Part shown: piece by piece, positions 27,392 to 36,298 of the stretch
Position numbering within the stretch: the stretch's first letter is position 1
Layout: each line of letters starts with the position of its first letter
Assembly (NCBI RefSeq): GCF_900250115.1
Contig: NZ_LT984803.1
Location: 2,445,583 to 2,509,582 of the forward strand
DNA from: Cupriavidus taiwanensis
GTDB lineage: Bacteria; Pseudomonadota; Gammaproteobacteria; Burkholderiales; Burkholderiaceae
Direction of reading: 5' to 3'
Length of the DNA stretch: 64,000 bases
Position numbers and translations under genes: made by a program
The notes under the pieces: generated by a model
The model's input: the letters and a program-made list of their open reading frames with translations, nothing else
What the model was told of the DNA's origin: nothing
Database searches by the model: none

Positions 27392-30241
27392 TCAGGCCGG
27401 AATGAGGACAAAAACCCCTACGACATCGATTGGCAAGCTAGGGGTAACCCGGTATTCCCCTCGCGCATCCGAAGCCGCGCGAACGCGTCGATGGTCTTCA
27501 AGCAGTAGTTGGGCGCGGGTGCGAGCGACGGCTTCCAGCATGGATTGCCAGCCGGGGAGCTGGTCGAGCGCTCGCTGGATGTGCTGGTCGCGCAGCGGAG
27601 GCGGCATGTTACGACTGGGCACTGCAGCCATCAGGGCACGTGCCACGTCATCGTCGAGCAGCGTGGATTCATCACCTGCCGGCACGCCGACAGCCAGCGT
27701 TTCTTCACAAAGTAACAAGCTCGAATTGCCCCGGATGGTTACCGTTAGTTGGTGGCGCAGGCGAACCAGCAGTACCGTGGTGCGACTCGAAACCGCCTCA
27801 GTGAAAATGGCCCCCGCACGTGCCACGGCCTCTGCAACTAGTTCGGCCGCCCCACGCCCCTCGTCCAAGGCTGCTTCGAGCAGATAGTCAGCCAAGACAG
27901 AGACAAGTGGATGGGTACGATGAATGAACTGTGCAGCCGGCGCAGGAGGCTGGTGAAAATCGATATGCAGCGTACCTGCGAGTCCCTCGCCCTCCAGCCG
28001 CTCACCTACCACAGATGGCAAGCTATTCGCATGGAGCTTCCAATGGGTTGCGCCGCTTTTGGTGCTGTGCTCCAGCGGAGCCCCAAGTTGCATAGTCGCC
28101 CGTTTGACGAAGCGTTCAACATCCGATTCGCCACCCAGTACAGCCATGGTCTTTTGCCATTCCGGCAGCACATCCTCGGGCTTGAGGCGGCGTTGTGCAA
28201 AAAGAGTGCGGTTTTTTGCAGCCTTGTCCCGCGCCGACTGCCACGCTGTATCAATGGCCTCTTCTGGGGCCCCAAAGTCCAGGCCGAGTTGCGGTATCTT
28301 CGCTTTGGAAGTTCCCTTTCTTAGCAACACGGCGCCGACGAGCGCCTGAGTTAACTTGCCTTGGTCGTCCGGCATGGGGACGAGCACCCCAAGCTCCTTG
28401 CGGATGCTTTCCGCCTTGCGCAGAATGACCTGCAACACCGCGCCATCCACTGGGTTGTCCTGCCCGTAAAGCAAGGTAGTACGAACCTCACGGGCCTTCT
28501 GGCCGAAGCGGTCGACGCGGCCCTCCCGTTGTTCATGACGGGTGGGGTTCCAGGAAAGGTCGTAATGGACAACGGCCGTAAATAGGTTCTGAAGGTTGAT
28601 ACCCTCCGAGAGGCAGTCGGTCGCAACTAGAATACGCTGCTCCGCCTCACCCATCGCTTCCACGGCAGCCTCACGCTCGGCCGGTGCAAACTCGCCAGTG
28701 ACGGCCGTGACCTGGTGGTCCGAAAATACGCGACGCAACTGTTCGGCCACGTAATGGGCGGTGGCGATATAGCGACAGAACACCACTGGCTGGAAGCCGT
28801 CATCGGTGAGTTCCTTGAGATGGTCGATAAGGCGCTTGAGCTTAGGGTCCTTGGCCGCGCCCGCTAGGCCTTCTGCACGTGTAACAAGGGCCTTCAGGAG
28901 CGTGCTGTCTTCCGTATTGGCCGCCGGCTCGATATCTTGGGTCGTCAGGTCATCCTCGGTGCCATCCAGGACGCGCTCCATGCCCTGTTCATCCGCTTCT
29001 TCGAGCGTCACGGCTTCCGCAATCTCATCCTGCTCCGCCAGCGCCTGCCCCTGTAGACGAGTCCGCAAAGCATTCACGGCTGCTTGTGGGGATGATGAGA
29101 TGCAGCGTAGCAGCGCCAATGCTGCCCACCAGCTCATGCGTTGCTGCATCAAGCTCTGGTCTTCGGTGCGCATCACGAGCTCGCGAGCGTAGTCAAGCAC
29201 GTCATCAAAAAGCTTGCCCCACTCTCCGGTCAGCTTGTACGTAATCTCGGTGGTCAGCCGCTCGGGGAACACTTGGCGGTCCTGCCACTCTTCGATATCC
29301 GGTCGACGACGCTGGACGAAGTGGTTGGCCAGTTGCTCGCGCAGCGGCCTGCGGCTATCCGGCGGGAGGTCCTTTAGCTCGCGGAATTCCGGTTTAAGGA
29401 GGCCGAGCAAGTTGTAGAACGCCTCTTCGTCACCGGAGTGCGGCGTCGCAGTGAGCAAGACCATATGCCGCTCAGGATTCTCGGCGAGCCCTTTCAACAA
29501 GGTGTATCGCTGTTGACGACCTTGACCACTGTACGTGCAAGTGTGCGCCTCATCGACGATAACGCACTCCGGGCACGCGCGCTGGAATTCGTCCCGACGG
29601 CGGTCTGACTTGATGTAATCCAGACTCACCACTGTAAAGGGATAGGCCTCGAAAACGGACTGGTTGGCGGGTAGCCCGCGCTCCAAACGGCCCGCAGTGG
29701 TGTTGCGTACCACAACAGCGTTAATGTGAAAGCGCTCCTTCAGTTCGCGCTGCCACTGCTCGCACAGATGCGGTGGACATAGCACCGCAAGGCGAGAAAC
29801 CTCTCCACGGTCTAGGAGTTCGCGGACGATGAGCGCGGCCTCGATAGTCTTGCCAATACCGACGTCGTCGGCAACTAGCAGTCGAACCACGTCTTGCTTG
29901 AGGGCCATCAGAAGCGGAACCAGCTGGTAAGCACGTGGTTCAACGGCGATGTTGCCAAAACTGCGGAAAGGTCCAGCGCCCGTGCGGAGTTTTAGCTGGA
30001 GCGCGTCGCGCAGCAACTGACCTGCTGCAAAATTCGAAGCTTGCTCAACCCTGGGCCACGGGAATGTGGCGGGGCCAACCGGATGGGGTTCGATTGGCAA
30101 ATAGATAAGTGTGGCGTCGTCTTCAGTAGCACCAAGCGGGCGAAGGTACAATGTATCGGCGAAGGACTGCGGAAGAACAATCCAATCACGACCACGGGCG
30201 GAAACGAGACTACCCGGCTGAAATGATGTTTGACCCGACAT
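27392..30241 (-). CDS. DrmD-like SNF2 helicase
   Basis: 949 residues, an intact two-lobe SNF2/RapA-type motor: DDVGIGKT at 125-132 (Walker A), CVIVDEAH at 226-233 (DEAH box), LLTATPHSGDEEAFYNLLGL, and lobe 2 with DLSWNPTRHEQREGRVDRFGQ near 560-580. The organisation matches DrmD of class 1 DISARM, which also sits next to an adenine methyltransferase. It begins 9 bp after the stop of the DUF1998 helicase and ends 31 bp before the methyltransferase start. Predicted activity is dsDNA translocation or remodelling. The DrmD label rests on architecture and neighbour, not on a computed alignment. Confidence 0.85.
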   Translation of the reverse strand: MSGQTSFQPGSLVSARGRDWIVLPQSFADTLYLRPLGATEDDATLIYLPIEPHPVGPATFPWPRVEQASNFAAGQLLRDALQLKLRTGAGPFRSFGNIAVEPRAYQLVPLLMALKQDVVRLLVADDVGIGKTIEAALIVRELLDRGEVSRLAVLCPPHLCEQWQRELKERFHINAVVVRNTTAGRLERGLPANQSVFEAYPFTVVSLDYIKSDRRRDEFQRACPECVIVDEAHTCTYSGQGRQQRYTLLKGLAENPERHMVLLTATPHSGDEEAFYNLLGLLKPEFRELKDLPPDSRRPLREQLANHFVQRRRPDIEEWQDRQVFPERLTTEITYKLTGEWGKLFDDVLDYARELVMRTEDQSLMQQRMSWWAALALLRCISSSPQAAVNALRTRLQGQALAEQDEIAEAVTLEEADEQGMERVLDGTEDDLTTQDIEPAANTEDSTLLKALVTRAEGLAGAAKDPKLKRLIDHLKELTDDGFQPVVFCRYIATAHYVAEQLRRVFSDHQVTAVTGEFAPAEREAAVEAMGEAEQRILVATDCLSEGINLQNLFTAVVHYDLSWNPTRHEQREGRVDRFGQKAREVRTTLLYGQDNPVDGAVLQVILRKAESIRKELGVLVPMPDDQGKLTQALVGAVLLRKGTSKAKIPQLGLDFGAPEEAIDTAWQSARDKAAKNRTLFAQRRLKPEDVLPEWQKTMAVLGGESDVERFVKRATMQLGAPLEHSTKSGATHWKLHANSLPSVVGERLEGEGLAGTLHIDFHQPPAPAAQFIHRTHPLVSVLADYLLEAALDEGRGAAELVAEAVARAGAIFTEAVSSRTTVLLVRLRHQLTVTIRGNSSLLLCEETLAVGVPAGDESTLLDDDVARALMAAVPSRNMPPPLRDQHIQRALDQLPGWQSMLEAVARTRAQLLLEDHRRVRAASDARGEYRVTPSLPIDVVGVFVLIPA

Positions 30242-30250
30242 GATTGTTAC

Positions 30251-33200
30251 TTACTTCCCAGTTCCAAAGAGTGCACCATGGTTGGCAAAGACTTCCGGCC
30301 AGCCGGCAGCGTCTTTCGGAAAGCGCACTACGTAGTAGCCAGCGCCCTCCAGGCATTGCGTAATAATGGAATCTGCCTCCGCCTGCTGCGGAGAATCGTG
30401 ATGGGGACCATCTATAAAGATGGCGGCCTTCCAATCCTCGTAGAAAAAGTCAGCCTTCGTGTTGCAGCGTGCAATGCTCTCCTGACCACGGTCAGGCATG
30501 CGATAGCCATGTGCCTTGACGTGCTTGAGCCATGCATGTTCCAGCGAACTTCCTGCGAGCCGCTCCAACTCATCTCCCTGGGCCTCCGGCGTGCGACCAA
30601 AAGTCCCCACCACGCCCTCCGCACGGGTAAGCCGGCAAAGCACCTCGAGTACCTTGCCCTCGTTATCAATGTCCTGACGGTCAATATTGGAATGGTCGGG
30701 CTGGTTGTAGTACGAGAGCAGGCACTTGTAACAACCTGCTTCGCAGATTGGCCTGCCATCGGCATCCTTCTCTTGGTCCAGCCCCTCCGCGTTCCACTTG
30801 CCATCGGGTAAGGGGATGAAATGCATAATCGCCAACGCTTCGGCCGCCACAATGGCCAGCGCCCCGGGCTCAGTCGCAATCCGTGTGAGCACCCCGGCGC
30901 CTCCCTCCGCTGATTCGTAAAACAGAATCGAGTGGCGCAAGTCCGCTTTAGGCAGAGGCTCAGCCATCAATTCGCTCTCCTCCAGCTGATACACCGCCTC
31001 GATGCCACGCTTCAGAGCGTATTGCAGGGTTGCCATCGTATGCAGGCCAAGCTCCTCCACAGGACGGACAATGAGGACGTTCCTGCGGTCTTCGACATAA
31101 GGGACAATGCGCTGGGGCGGCGTCTTGTCCGGCGGAGCATCACCTTCTAGCTCGCCCGCCTCATCAGCCCCCCCCATCCAATGTCCTGTCACTGGGTTAA
31201 TCATGAAGCCGAGGGTAGTCTTCTCCTTCCGGCGTCGCCAGCCAAGATTCATACGCCAAACCGTGGCAGCCGACCCGTACTGGAGTTCAAGGACGGGTCC
31301 CACCTCGTCTTTCAGCGCTGCATGTAGGACCTGTAAGTCGCCATCTTGCTCGCCAAACTGAACGGTCGTCTGCATCTCATAACCTTGACGGACGCGCTCC
31401 TCCTCGTTGGCCGTGATACGTTCGGCGCGTCGCGTTGATACGTTCTCGATGCGGTAGAGGTTCTGGACAGCGACCGCGTCGGCAAGCGACGCCTCGCACG
31501 ACATGCAGCGGTCGGCATCACGTTGACCGCGAAAGTGTCCATAACCACAGGCTGGACACATGCGTGCCACCTCGGTCGCGAGCTTGGCGCCAACAGACAC
31601 TTGGTCGTCGGCACCCACGGACAGCATCGCGCGTGTGACCCGATATTGACTGCCCTCATGATAGATAAGGCTGTACGGGCCGAACTCAGAGAGTGCCAGG
31701 AAGCGCGGGCGCGAGAGGAAATTCTCACGCCCGATTTTTCCCTTGCGCGCCGGGATATAGGCCATCAGGGGTAGGCGCGGAAAGTTGTAGCCGGGCAGGA
31801 ACCCCTGACTGGCGAGATACCGGTAGGTATAGAAGTCTGAGTTTGCCGAGCCGGATTCCTGCAGCAAGAGCGATTGCTGACGGAAGGCTTCATCGTGCCG
31901 TTGCTTGGCGTCCCGACGTTCCCGCTCACTTGCAGCCGGGTTGTTCATTACCTTCTGGTTGATTTCCATCTGTCGCTTGGTCGCAGCGAAAAGGTCGCGC
32001 CAGCGGTCAAGCGCCTGGTCGAAGGAGTGGAACGCACGACGATAGACGTATTCCGCAAACGCGTCGTTGTACCAAGGTGCCTTATCAGTAGTTAGCTCCG
32101 AGGAAAGCATATCAAGCACCCGCAGCCCGCGAACATGCGCTCGCTTTTGCGGTGCATCAGCATCCATAGTTTGCCGGTACTCTTCAGTTAGTGGTGCCGT
32201 CAGGTCGTTCATATCCAACAGGCCACGCACGCTCTTGTCGAGTTTTTTACCGGTCTCGGACAGCCAGATGGCGTGCAGGTGGCTCTGGATAAGCTCCCGG
32301 TTGGCCAGGTCGAGAGTGGGCGGATTTACTTGACCGTGCACCATGCGGACTGGGTCGCGGAAGAAGTATTGGTCGTGCGGCGACTGGGCAGCGCAGTACG
32401 TAATAACCAGAGCCGGTTGACCCGCGCGACCCGCGCGTCCGCTGCGTTGCGCATAGTTCGCTGGCGTCGGAGGAACGTTGCGCAAATAGACTGTATTGAG
32501 CGAGGAGATATCGACGCCCAGCTCCATCGTCGGGGAACAAAACAACACGGGAAGCCACTCGAGCAGCTTGCCTTTCGCTTTGAGCCAGTCGTCGCGGTCT
32601 TTTGGGGTGAAACGAAAGCGCGCTTCGCGCTCCAGGCGGTCTTCCTGCTCAACTTGTGCCGTATGCTCTCTGGCCTCGAAATCGAACAAGCGGTGTACCG
32701 GATTGCCAAGCATGCCCGCAATGTTCGCATAAAGATTACGGAAGAACGCGTTGTCGTCTGCACCTCGCTTGCTTTGCCCGTCCCCATGGACCCAGACCAG
32801 GCCGGTACCATTGAGCTGGTAGCCCGTCATCCCAAATTCGGTCTCTTCGGACACAATCAATCCGTATGACTTCGCCGCCTTGAGCAGTGCGGTGACGATT
32901 TCCTGATAGTCGTCGTCCTTGATTTTGGCTGCGTGCGGGTTGTCTCGCTTGGCGCCATTCTGGTCCACTTCCTGCCAGGTGCTAGCTCGCTTCAGCGTCC
33001 TACCCAGCTTGGAGCGCGCGCTGCCCGACATCAGGTATTCGACATTTCGTCGGTCCTCATCCCTTGGCCTGCCCGTGGTGATAAACCAGTTCGCAGCGAT
33101 GGGAGTCTCATCCTCGGTAAATCCCCACGGCTCCCGAAGGTTTGCGAAGCTTGCAGTCTTGAGTTTGTCGAGTTCGGTACGGTCCAGAAACCGCGAGGCA

Positions 33201-35563
33201 AGGCAAAGCCCCTGCCGCATCGCGTCAAAGAGCAGCACGAGAAGGCGTCTGCGCACAGCGGCAGACGCGGCCTGCAGTATCAGTGGGGCTTCTGCCCATT
33301 CGCTCGCGTCCGCAGCCAGCTCATCGATATCTTGGTACTCGATGCGCACGAGCCCGAGCTGCTCCAGATTGGGATTGTTAAAGCGCCACCCCCGACGCAG
33401 GTCGAAGTACACCCGATAGCCGAAAATGGCTCGCATGATGTCCTGGACCTGCCGGCGCGCGTTACCCTTGACCTCCGGCTCCTGCATATACTCGGCGCGC
33501 ACGCCCGGGTCATCCCGGTCGAATCCGAGTGCACTGAACACAGCGTGTGACACCTCACCTTCGCTGAGTTGTCCACCGGATTGTTGGACCGCCGCGAGCA
33601 GTGCGGCGCGCTGGAGAAGGACTTGCAGAAAATCGTTGAAGTGCCCCACCTGCAGCGCGGCGTCCTGTCGATTGTCGGTGAAGCCGAGAACCTTCTTGGC
33701 CTCGTCCTTGAGCTGCGCATCCTCTTCATAAAGGTAGCGCAGGGCAGACAGGGTAAGCATCGTCGTTGCCGAACTCCGCCCCTCCCCGGACAGACCGGTA
33801 AGCCTTAGCGACTCCTTACCAGCCGTCTGATGTACAACGCCGCAGTTGAGGCAGAACCCAAAGCTCCCAGGAATGTACCAACCGGGTGTACCACCTGGCG
33901 CATGCCGCCCAGCTGCATCCACGCGAACGGAATGAGGCTGACGCTTCCGATAGTTTGACTTGAGCTTCAGGTCGCCATCTTTCTTTTGCTCAAGCCACGT
34001 CTCGGGATACCGGTCTAGCGTATCGTCCCAGATACCAGTAGTGTCAGGCATGAAGTAGCCGCTTTTGATGTCTTCGTCTTCATGCGTACGCTCTTCAATG
34101 CCTCTCGGATTGAAGATTCGGCTACCAGAGGCGCTCTCATCCCAGACGGGGGCATACTCCTGCCCGCACTCACGGCAGAAATGAAAGGCAAACAACCGGC
34201 GCTCGCGCTCGCCGGGGACATACTGACTACCCTCGAGGGTTAGGAAACGTTGGCTCTCCGGCTCCAGCGTGCCATAGACCTTGCTGCCGCCCGAAATGAA
34301 TTGGTGAAGTTTGAAGGCAAAGAGGCTGCGACCGCCTTCGCTGGTTGGCTTGTCGGTGGTTCGGTATGCGAGAAGCAGGAAGTCGGCGAGCGTGCTGCGT
34401 GCCAAGTCCTCTTCGACGCCAGCGTCGATTGCTAGGCGTTCGCCCGCGTCAGATAGCTTAATGGGGCGTGCCCGTCGCCACTTGCCCTCATTGCGCATCA
34501 AGCCAAGGTTCAACTCGACCCAGACGGCTAGCGGATGCTCCGCCAACGCCGCAAATGACGGTGCCGAAGGCAAGCCTGCCAGAATCGCCTGCTTAAGCGC
34601 TGGCCGCACGTGGTCGACAAGCAAGTGTTCAGGCGTTACCCGCTGGAGCGTTTCGGTGATGACATTGGCAGCACCGATGGTCGTGCCGAACAAGCGGCTC
34701 GCAACCTCTGCCACCTTTTCGTTCTTCTCTTGCTCACTACCTTCGGTAGCCATGGTTGCCGACGTCCCGATGCACTGCAGCTTGTCCGCAAGTGCTTCAC
34801 GAACACGACGCACAAGCAGTGCCACATCGGCACCCTGGCGGCCGCGATAGGTATGCAATTCATCAAGGACCAGGAAGCGCAACCCATTGGCATTGCGTAT
34901 CACGGCCTTGTCCGTATCGTCCTGACGGGTCATCAGGAGCTCGAGCATCATGAAATTCGTCAGCAGGATATCGGGGGGATTCGACGCCAGGCGCTGGCGC
35001 TCGCCGTCATCCTCCTGTCCGGTGTAGCGCCCATAGGTCACGGGAGCATGGTCACCGTAATCAGCCAGGAACTTGCCAAGTTCCTCCAACTGGCTGTTGG
35101 CCAATGCGTTCATCGGGTAGATGACGATGGCCCGGGTGCGGGGAGTATTGTCGGATTCCTTGGCTTTCAGAATGGCATCGATGACCGGGATGAAATATGC
35201 GAGGGACTTGCCCGAACCGGTACCGGTCGTCAGGACGTAGCTCTCCCCACTCTGGGCAAAGCTGATGGCTTCTTCCTGATGCTTGAACAATGTCAATGGA
35301 GCGCCCGGACTTGAGGCTGACTTGCCGGCGCGGAAAATCCGAGCGCACTCGGCATGTAGGCCTCCAGCCTTAACCAGGGTCTCGACGTTGGAGCCCACCT
35401 TGAAATTGGGATTGACTTGGATTAACGGTGCAGGCCAGTAGCGTTCGGAGTCGTAGGCCGCATCGACGAACGACTTGATATCCTTCGCTCTGATGCGGGT
35501 GAAGCTACGCGTGAAGGTCGCGTAGTCGGAGACGAGTTTTCCCCGGAACTCAAAGACATCCAT
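30251..35563 (-). CDS. Giant DEAD/DEAH helicase with DUF1998 and C-terminal DUF559-like nuclease domain
   Basis: 1770 residues from the ATG at 35563, preceded by AGGGA at 9 nt; an in-frame GTG at 35605 is less likely. The motor motifs are LTTGTGSGKS near 111-120, LVLDELHTYRGRQGADV and CIGTSATMA. Lobe 2 carries MELGVDISSL and QRSGRAGRAGQ. This is the YprA/MrfA/DruE group. A zinc module follows (CPACGYGHF and CMSCEASL), then a DUF1998 region with GCYKCLLSYYNQ. The last about 90 residues (KADFFYEDWKAAIFIDGPHHD) match a DUF559/Vsr-like nuclease fold. As first gene of the cassette it probably supplies translocation plus strand cleavage. DISARM splits comparable parts into DrmA and DrmB; Druantia has them as DruE. 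Confidence 0.88.
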   Translation of the reverse strand: MDVFEFRGKLVSDYATFTRSFTRIRAKDIKSFVDAAYDSERYWPAPLIQVNPNFKVGSNVETLVKAGGLHAECARIFRAGKSASSPGAPLTLFKHQEEAISFAQSGESYVLTTGTGSGKSLAYFIPVIDAILKAKESDNTPRTRAIVIYPMNALANSQLEELGKFLADYGDHAPVTYGRYTGQEDDGERQRLASNPPDILLTNFMMLELLMTRQDDTDKAVIRNANGLRFLVLDELHTYRGRQGADVALLVRRVREALADKLQCIGTSATMATEGSEQEKNEKVAEVASRLFGTTIGAANVITETLQRVTPEHLLVDHVRPALKQAILAGLPSAPSFAALAEHPLAVWVELNLGLMRNEGKWRRARPIKLSDAGERLAIDAGVEEDLARSTLADFLLLAYRTTDKPTSEGGRSLFAFKLHQFISGGSKVYGTLEPESQRFLTLEGSQYVPGERERRLFAFHFCRECGQEYAPVWDESASGSRIFNPRGIEERTHEDEDIKSGYFMPDTTGIWDDTLDRYPETWLEQKKDGDLKLKSNYRKRQPHSVRVDAAGRHAPGGTPGWYIPGSFGFCLNCGVVHQTAGKESLRLTGLSGEGRSSATTMLTLSALRYLYEEDAQLKDEAKKVLGFTDNRQDAALQVGHFNDFLQVLLQRAALLAAVQQSGGQLSEGEVSHAVFSALGFDRDDPGVRAEYMQEPEVKGNARRQVQDIMRAIFGYRVYFDLRRGWRFNNPNLEQLGLVRIEYQDIDELAADASEWAEAPLILQAASAAVRRRLLVLLFDAMRQGLCLASRFLDRTELDKLKTASFANLREPWGFTEDETPIAANWFITTGRPRDEDRRNVEYLMSGSARSKLGRTLKRASTWQEVDQNGAKRDNPHAAKIKDDDYQEIVTALLKAAKSYGLIVSEETEFGMTGYQLNGTGLVWVHGDGQSKRGADDNAFFRNLYANIAGMLGNPVHRLFDFEAREHTAQVEQEDRLEREARFRFTPKDRDDWLKAKGKLLEWLPVLFCSPTMELGVDISSLNTVYLRNVPPTPANYAQRSGRAGRAGQPALVITYCAAQSPHDQYFFRDPVRMVHGQVNPPTLDLANRELIQSHLHAIWLSETGKKLDKSVRGLLDMNDLTAPLTEEYRQTMDADAPQKRAHVRGLRVLDMLSSELTTDKAPWYNDAFAEYVYRRAFHSFDQALDRWRDLFAATKRQMEINQKVMNNPAASERERRDAKQRHDEAFRQQSLLLQESGSANSDFYTYRYLASQGFLPGYNFPRLPLMAYIPARKGKIGRENFLSRPRFLALSEFGPYSLIYHEGSQYRVTRAMLSVGADDQVSVGAKLATEVARMCPACGYGHFRGQRDADRCMSCEASLADAVAVQNLYRIENVSTRRAERITANEEERVRQGYEMQTTVQFGEQDGDLQVLHAALKDEVGPVLELQYGSAATVWRMNLGWRRRKEKTTLGFMINPVTGHWMGGADEAGELEGDAPPDKTPPQRIVPYVEDRRNVLIVRPVEELGLHTMATLQYALKRGIEAVYQLEESELMAEPLPKADLRHSILFYESAEGGAGVLTRIATEPGALAIVAAEALAIMHFIPLPDGKWNAEGLDQEKDADGRPICEAGCYKCLLSYYNQPDHSNIDRQDIDNEGKVLEVLCRLTRAEGVVGTFGRTPEAQGDELERLAGSSLEHAWLKHVKAHGYRMPDRGQESIARCNTKADFFYEDWKAAIFIDGPHHDSPQQAEADSIITQCLEGAGYYVVRFPKDAAGWPEVFANHGALFGTGK

Positions 35564-36298
35564 TTGACCGTTTCCCTGAAAAATGTAGCTGGCCAGCGGC
35601 TGCACGTGCCGAGCGAATCACCTGAACTCAACAACTTCACTACCTGCAAGACCAAAAGTTGATTGCGGAACGGCACACGCCGTCCTTCGCCTCGTCGCCC
35701 GGTCGACAACAGCCGTCAGCCATTCCCGCTAAGTAGTGAGCACTTACTCGCGAATCCGACGTTGATTCTTCGTTGATACGAAATGTTACCCGGAAGACGC
35801 CAGTTTAGCCTTGCTGCAGCGCTAGCAGGGCAGCAGCTTTGTGTTGTAGAGGCCCTTAATCGTCGCGCGCAAACGGAGCACGTGATTGCCGGTTGGGCAT
35901 TCAGCGCGTCAAGTCCAACGCCGACCGCATGTCCGACGGGTATGTTTCCTGCACAAGCACGCCCTTCAGGCCGCACAACTCCCCGAATGACATTGTCCAA
36001 GAGTGGCTAGCCGCCTGCGCCTACTCCTTCGCGCACGCGGCCAACACCGTCCCCTTCTTGATTTGGCCGTCCGGAAGGCGCCACTTTATACACATCCATA
36101 CCCATTCGTTGTCTCCAGGCTAAATCCTCCTCTCTTATAGTGCCCCCTCTTTTGCCTCATTGACACAGGGCATGGGGATGTGGTGATGCGGTTTTTTTCG
36201 ATGTGCCTATATCTAGCAAGAGACGCAGAAGCCCAAAGCGTACTGCGTATAACCGACAGCGCTACACGACGCACTACTCTTCGCAGAGAGACACACGA
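35564..36298. other. Divergent intergenic region between the defence cassette and the replication gene
   Basis: 735 bp that should hold the promoters of both the large minus-strand cassette and the plus-strand rep gene. TTGACA at 36160-36165 could be a -35 for rep, but the matching -10 is poor. A partial protein-like frame (MSDGYVSCTS and onward, from 35929) may be a gene remnant. No operator repeat as clear as those elsewhere on the island was found. Confidence 0.4.

Noticed and set aside
7836..35563. Calling the locus DISARM outright
   Set aside because: DrmD- and DrmMI-like genes are present, but there is no PLD nuclease DrmC, the helicase/DUF1998 parts are fused in one protein with a nuclease tail, and DUF262, SMC and HNH genes are extra.
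7836..35563. Calling the locus BREX
   Set aside because: A PglX-like methyltransferase and a DUF262 protein are suggestive, but no PglZ phosphatase, BrxC ATPase, BrxA or BrxB is seen.
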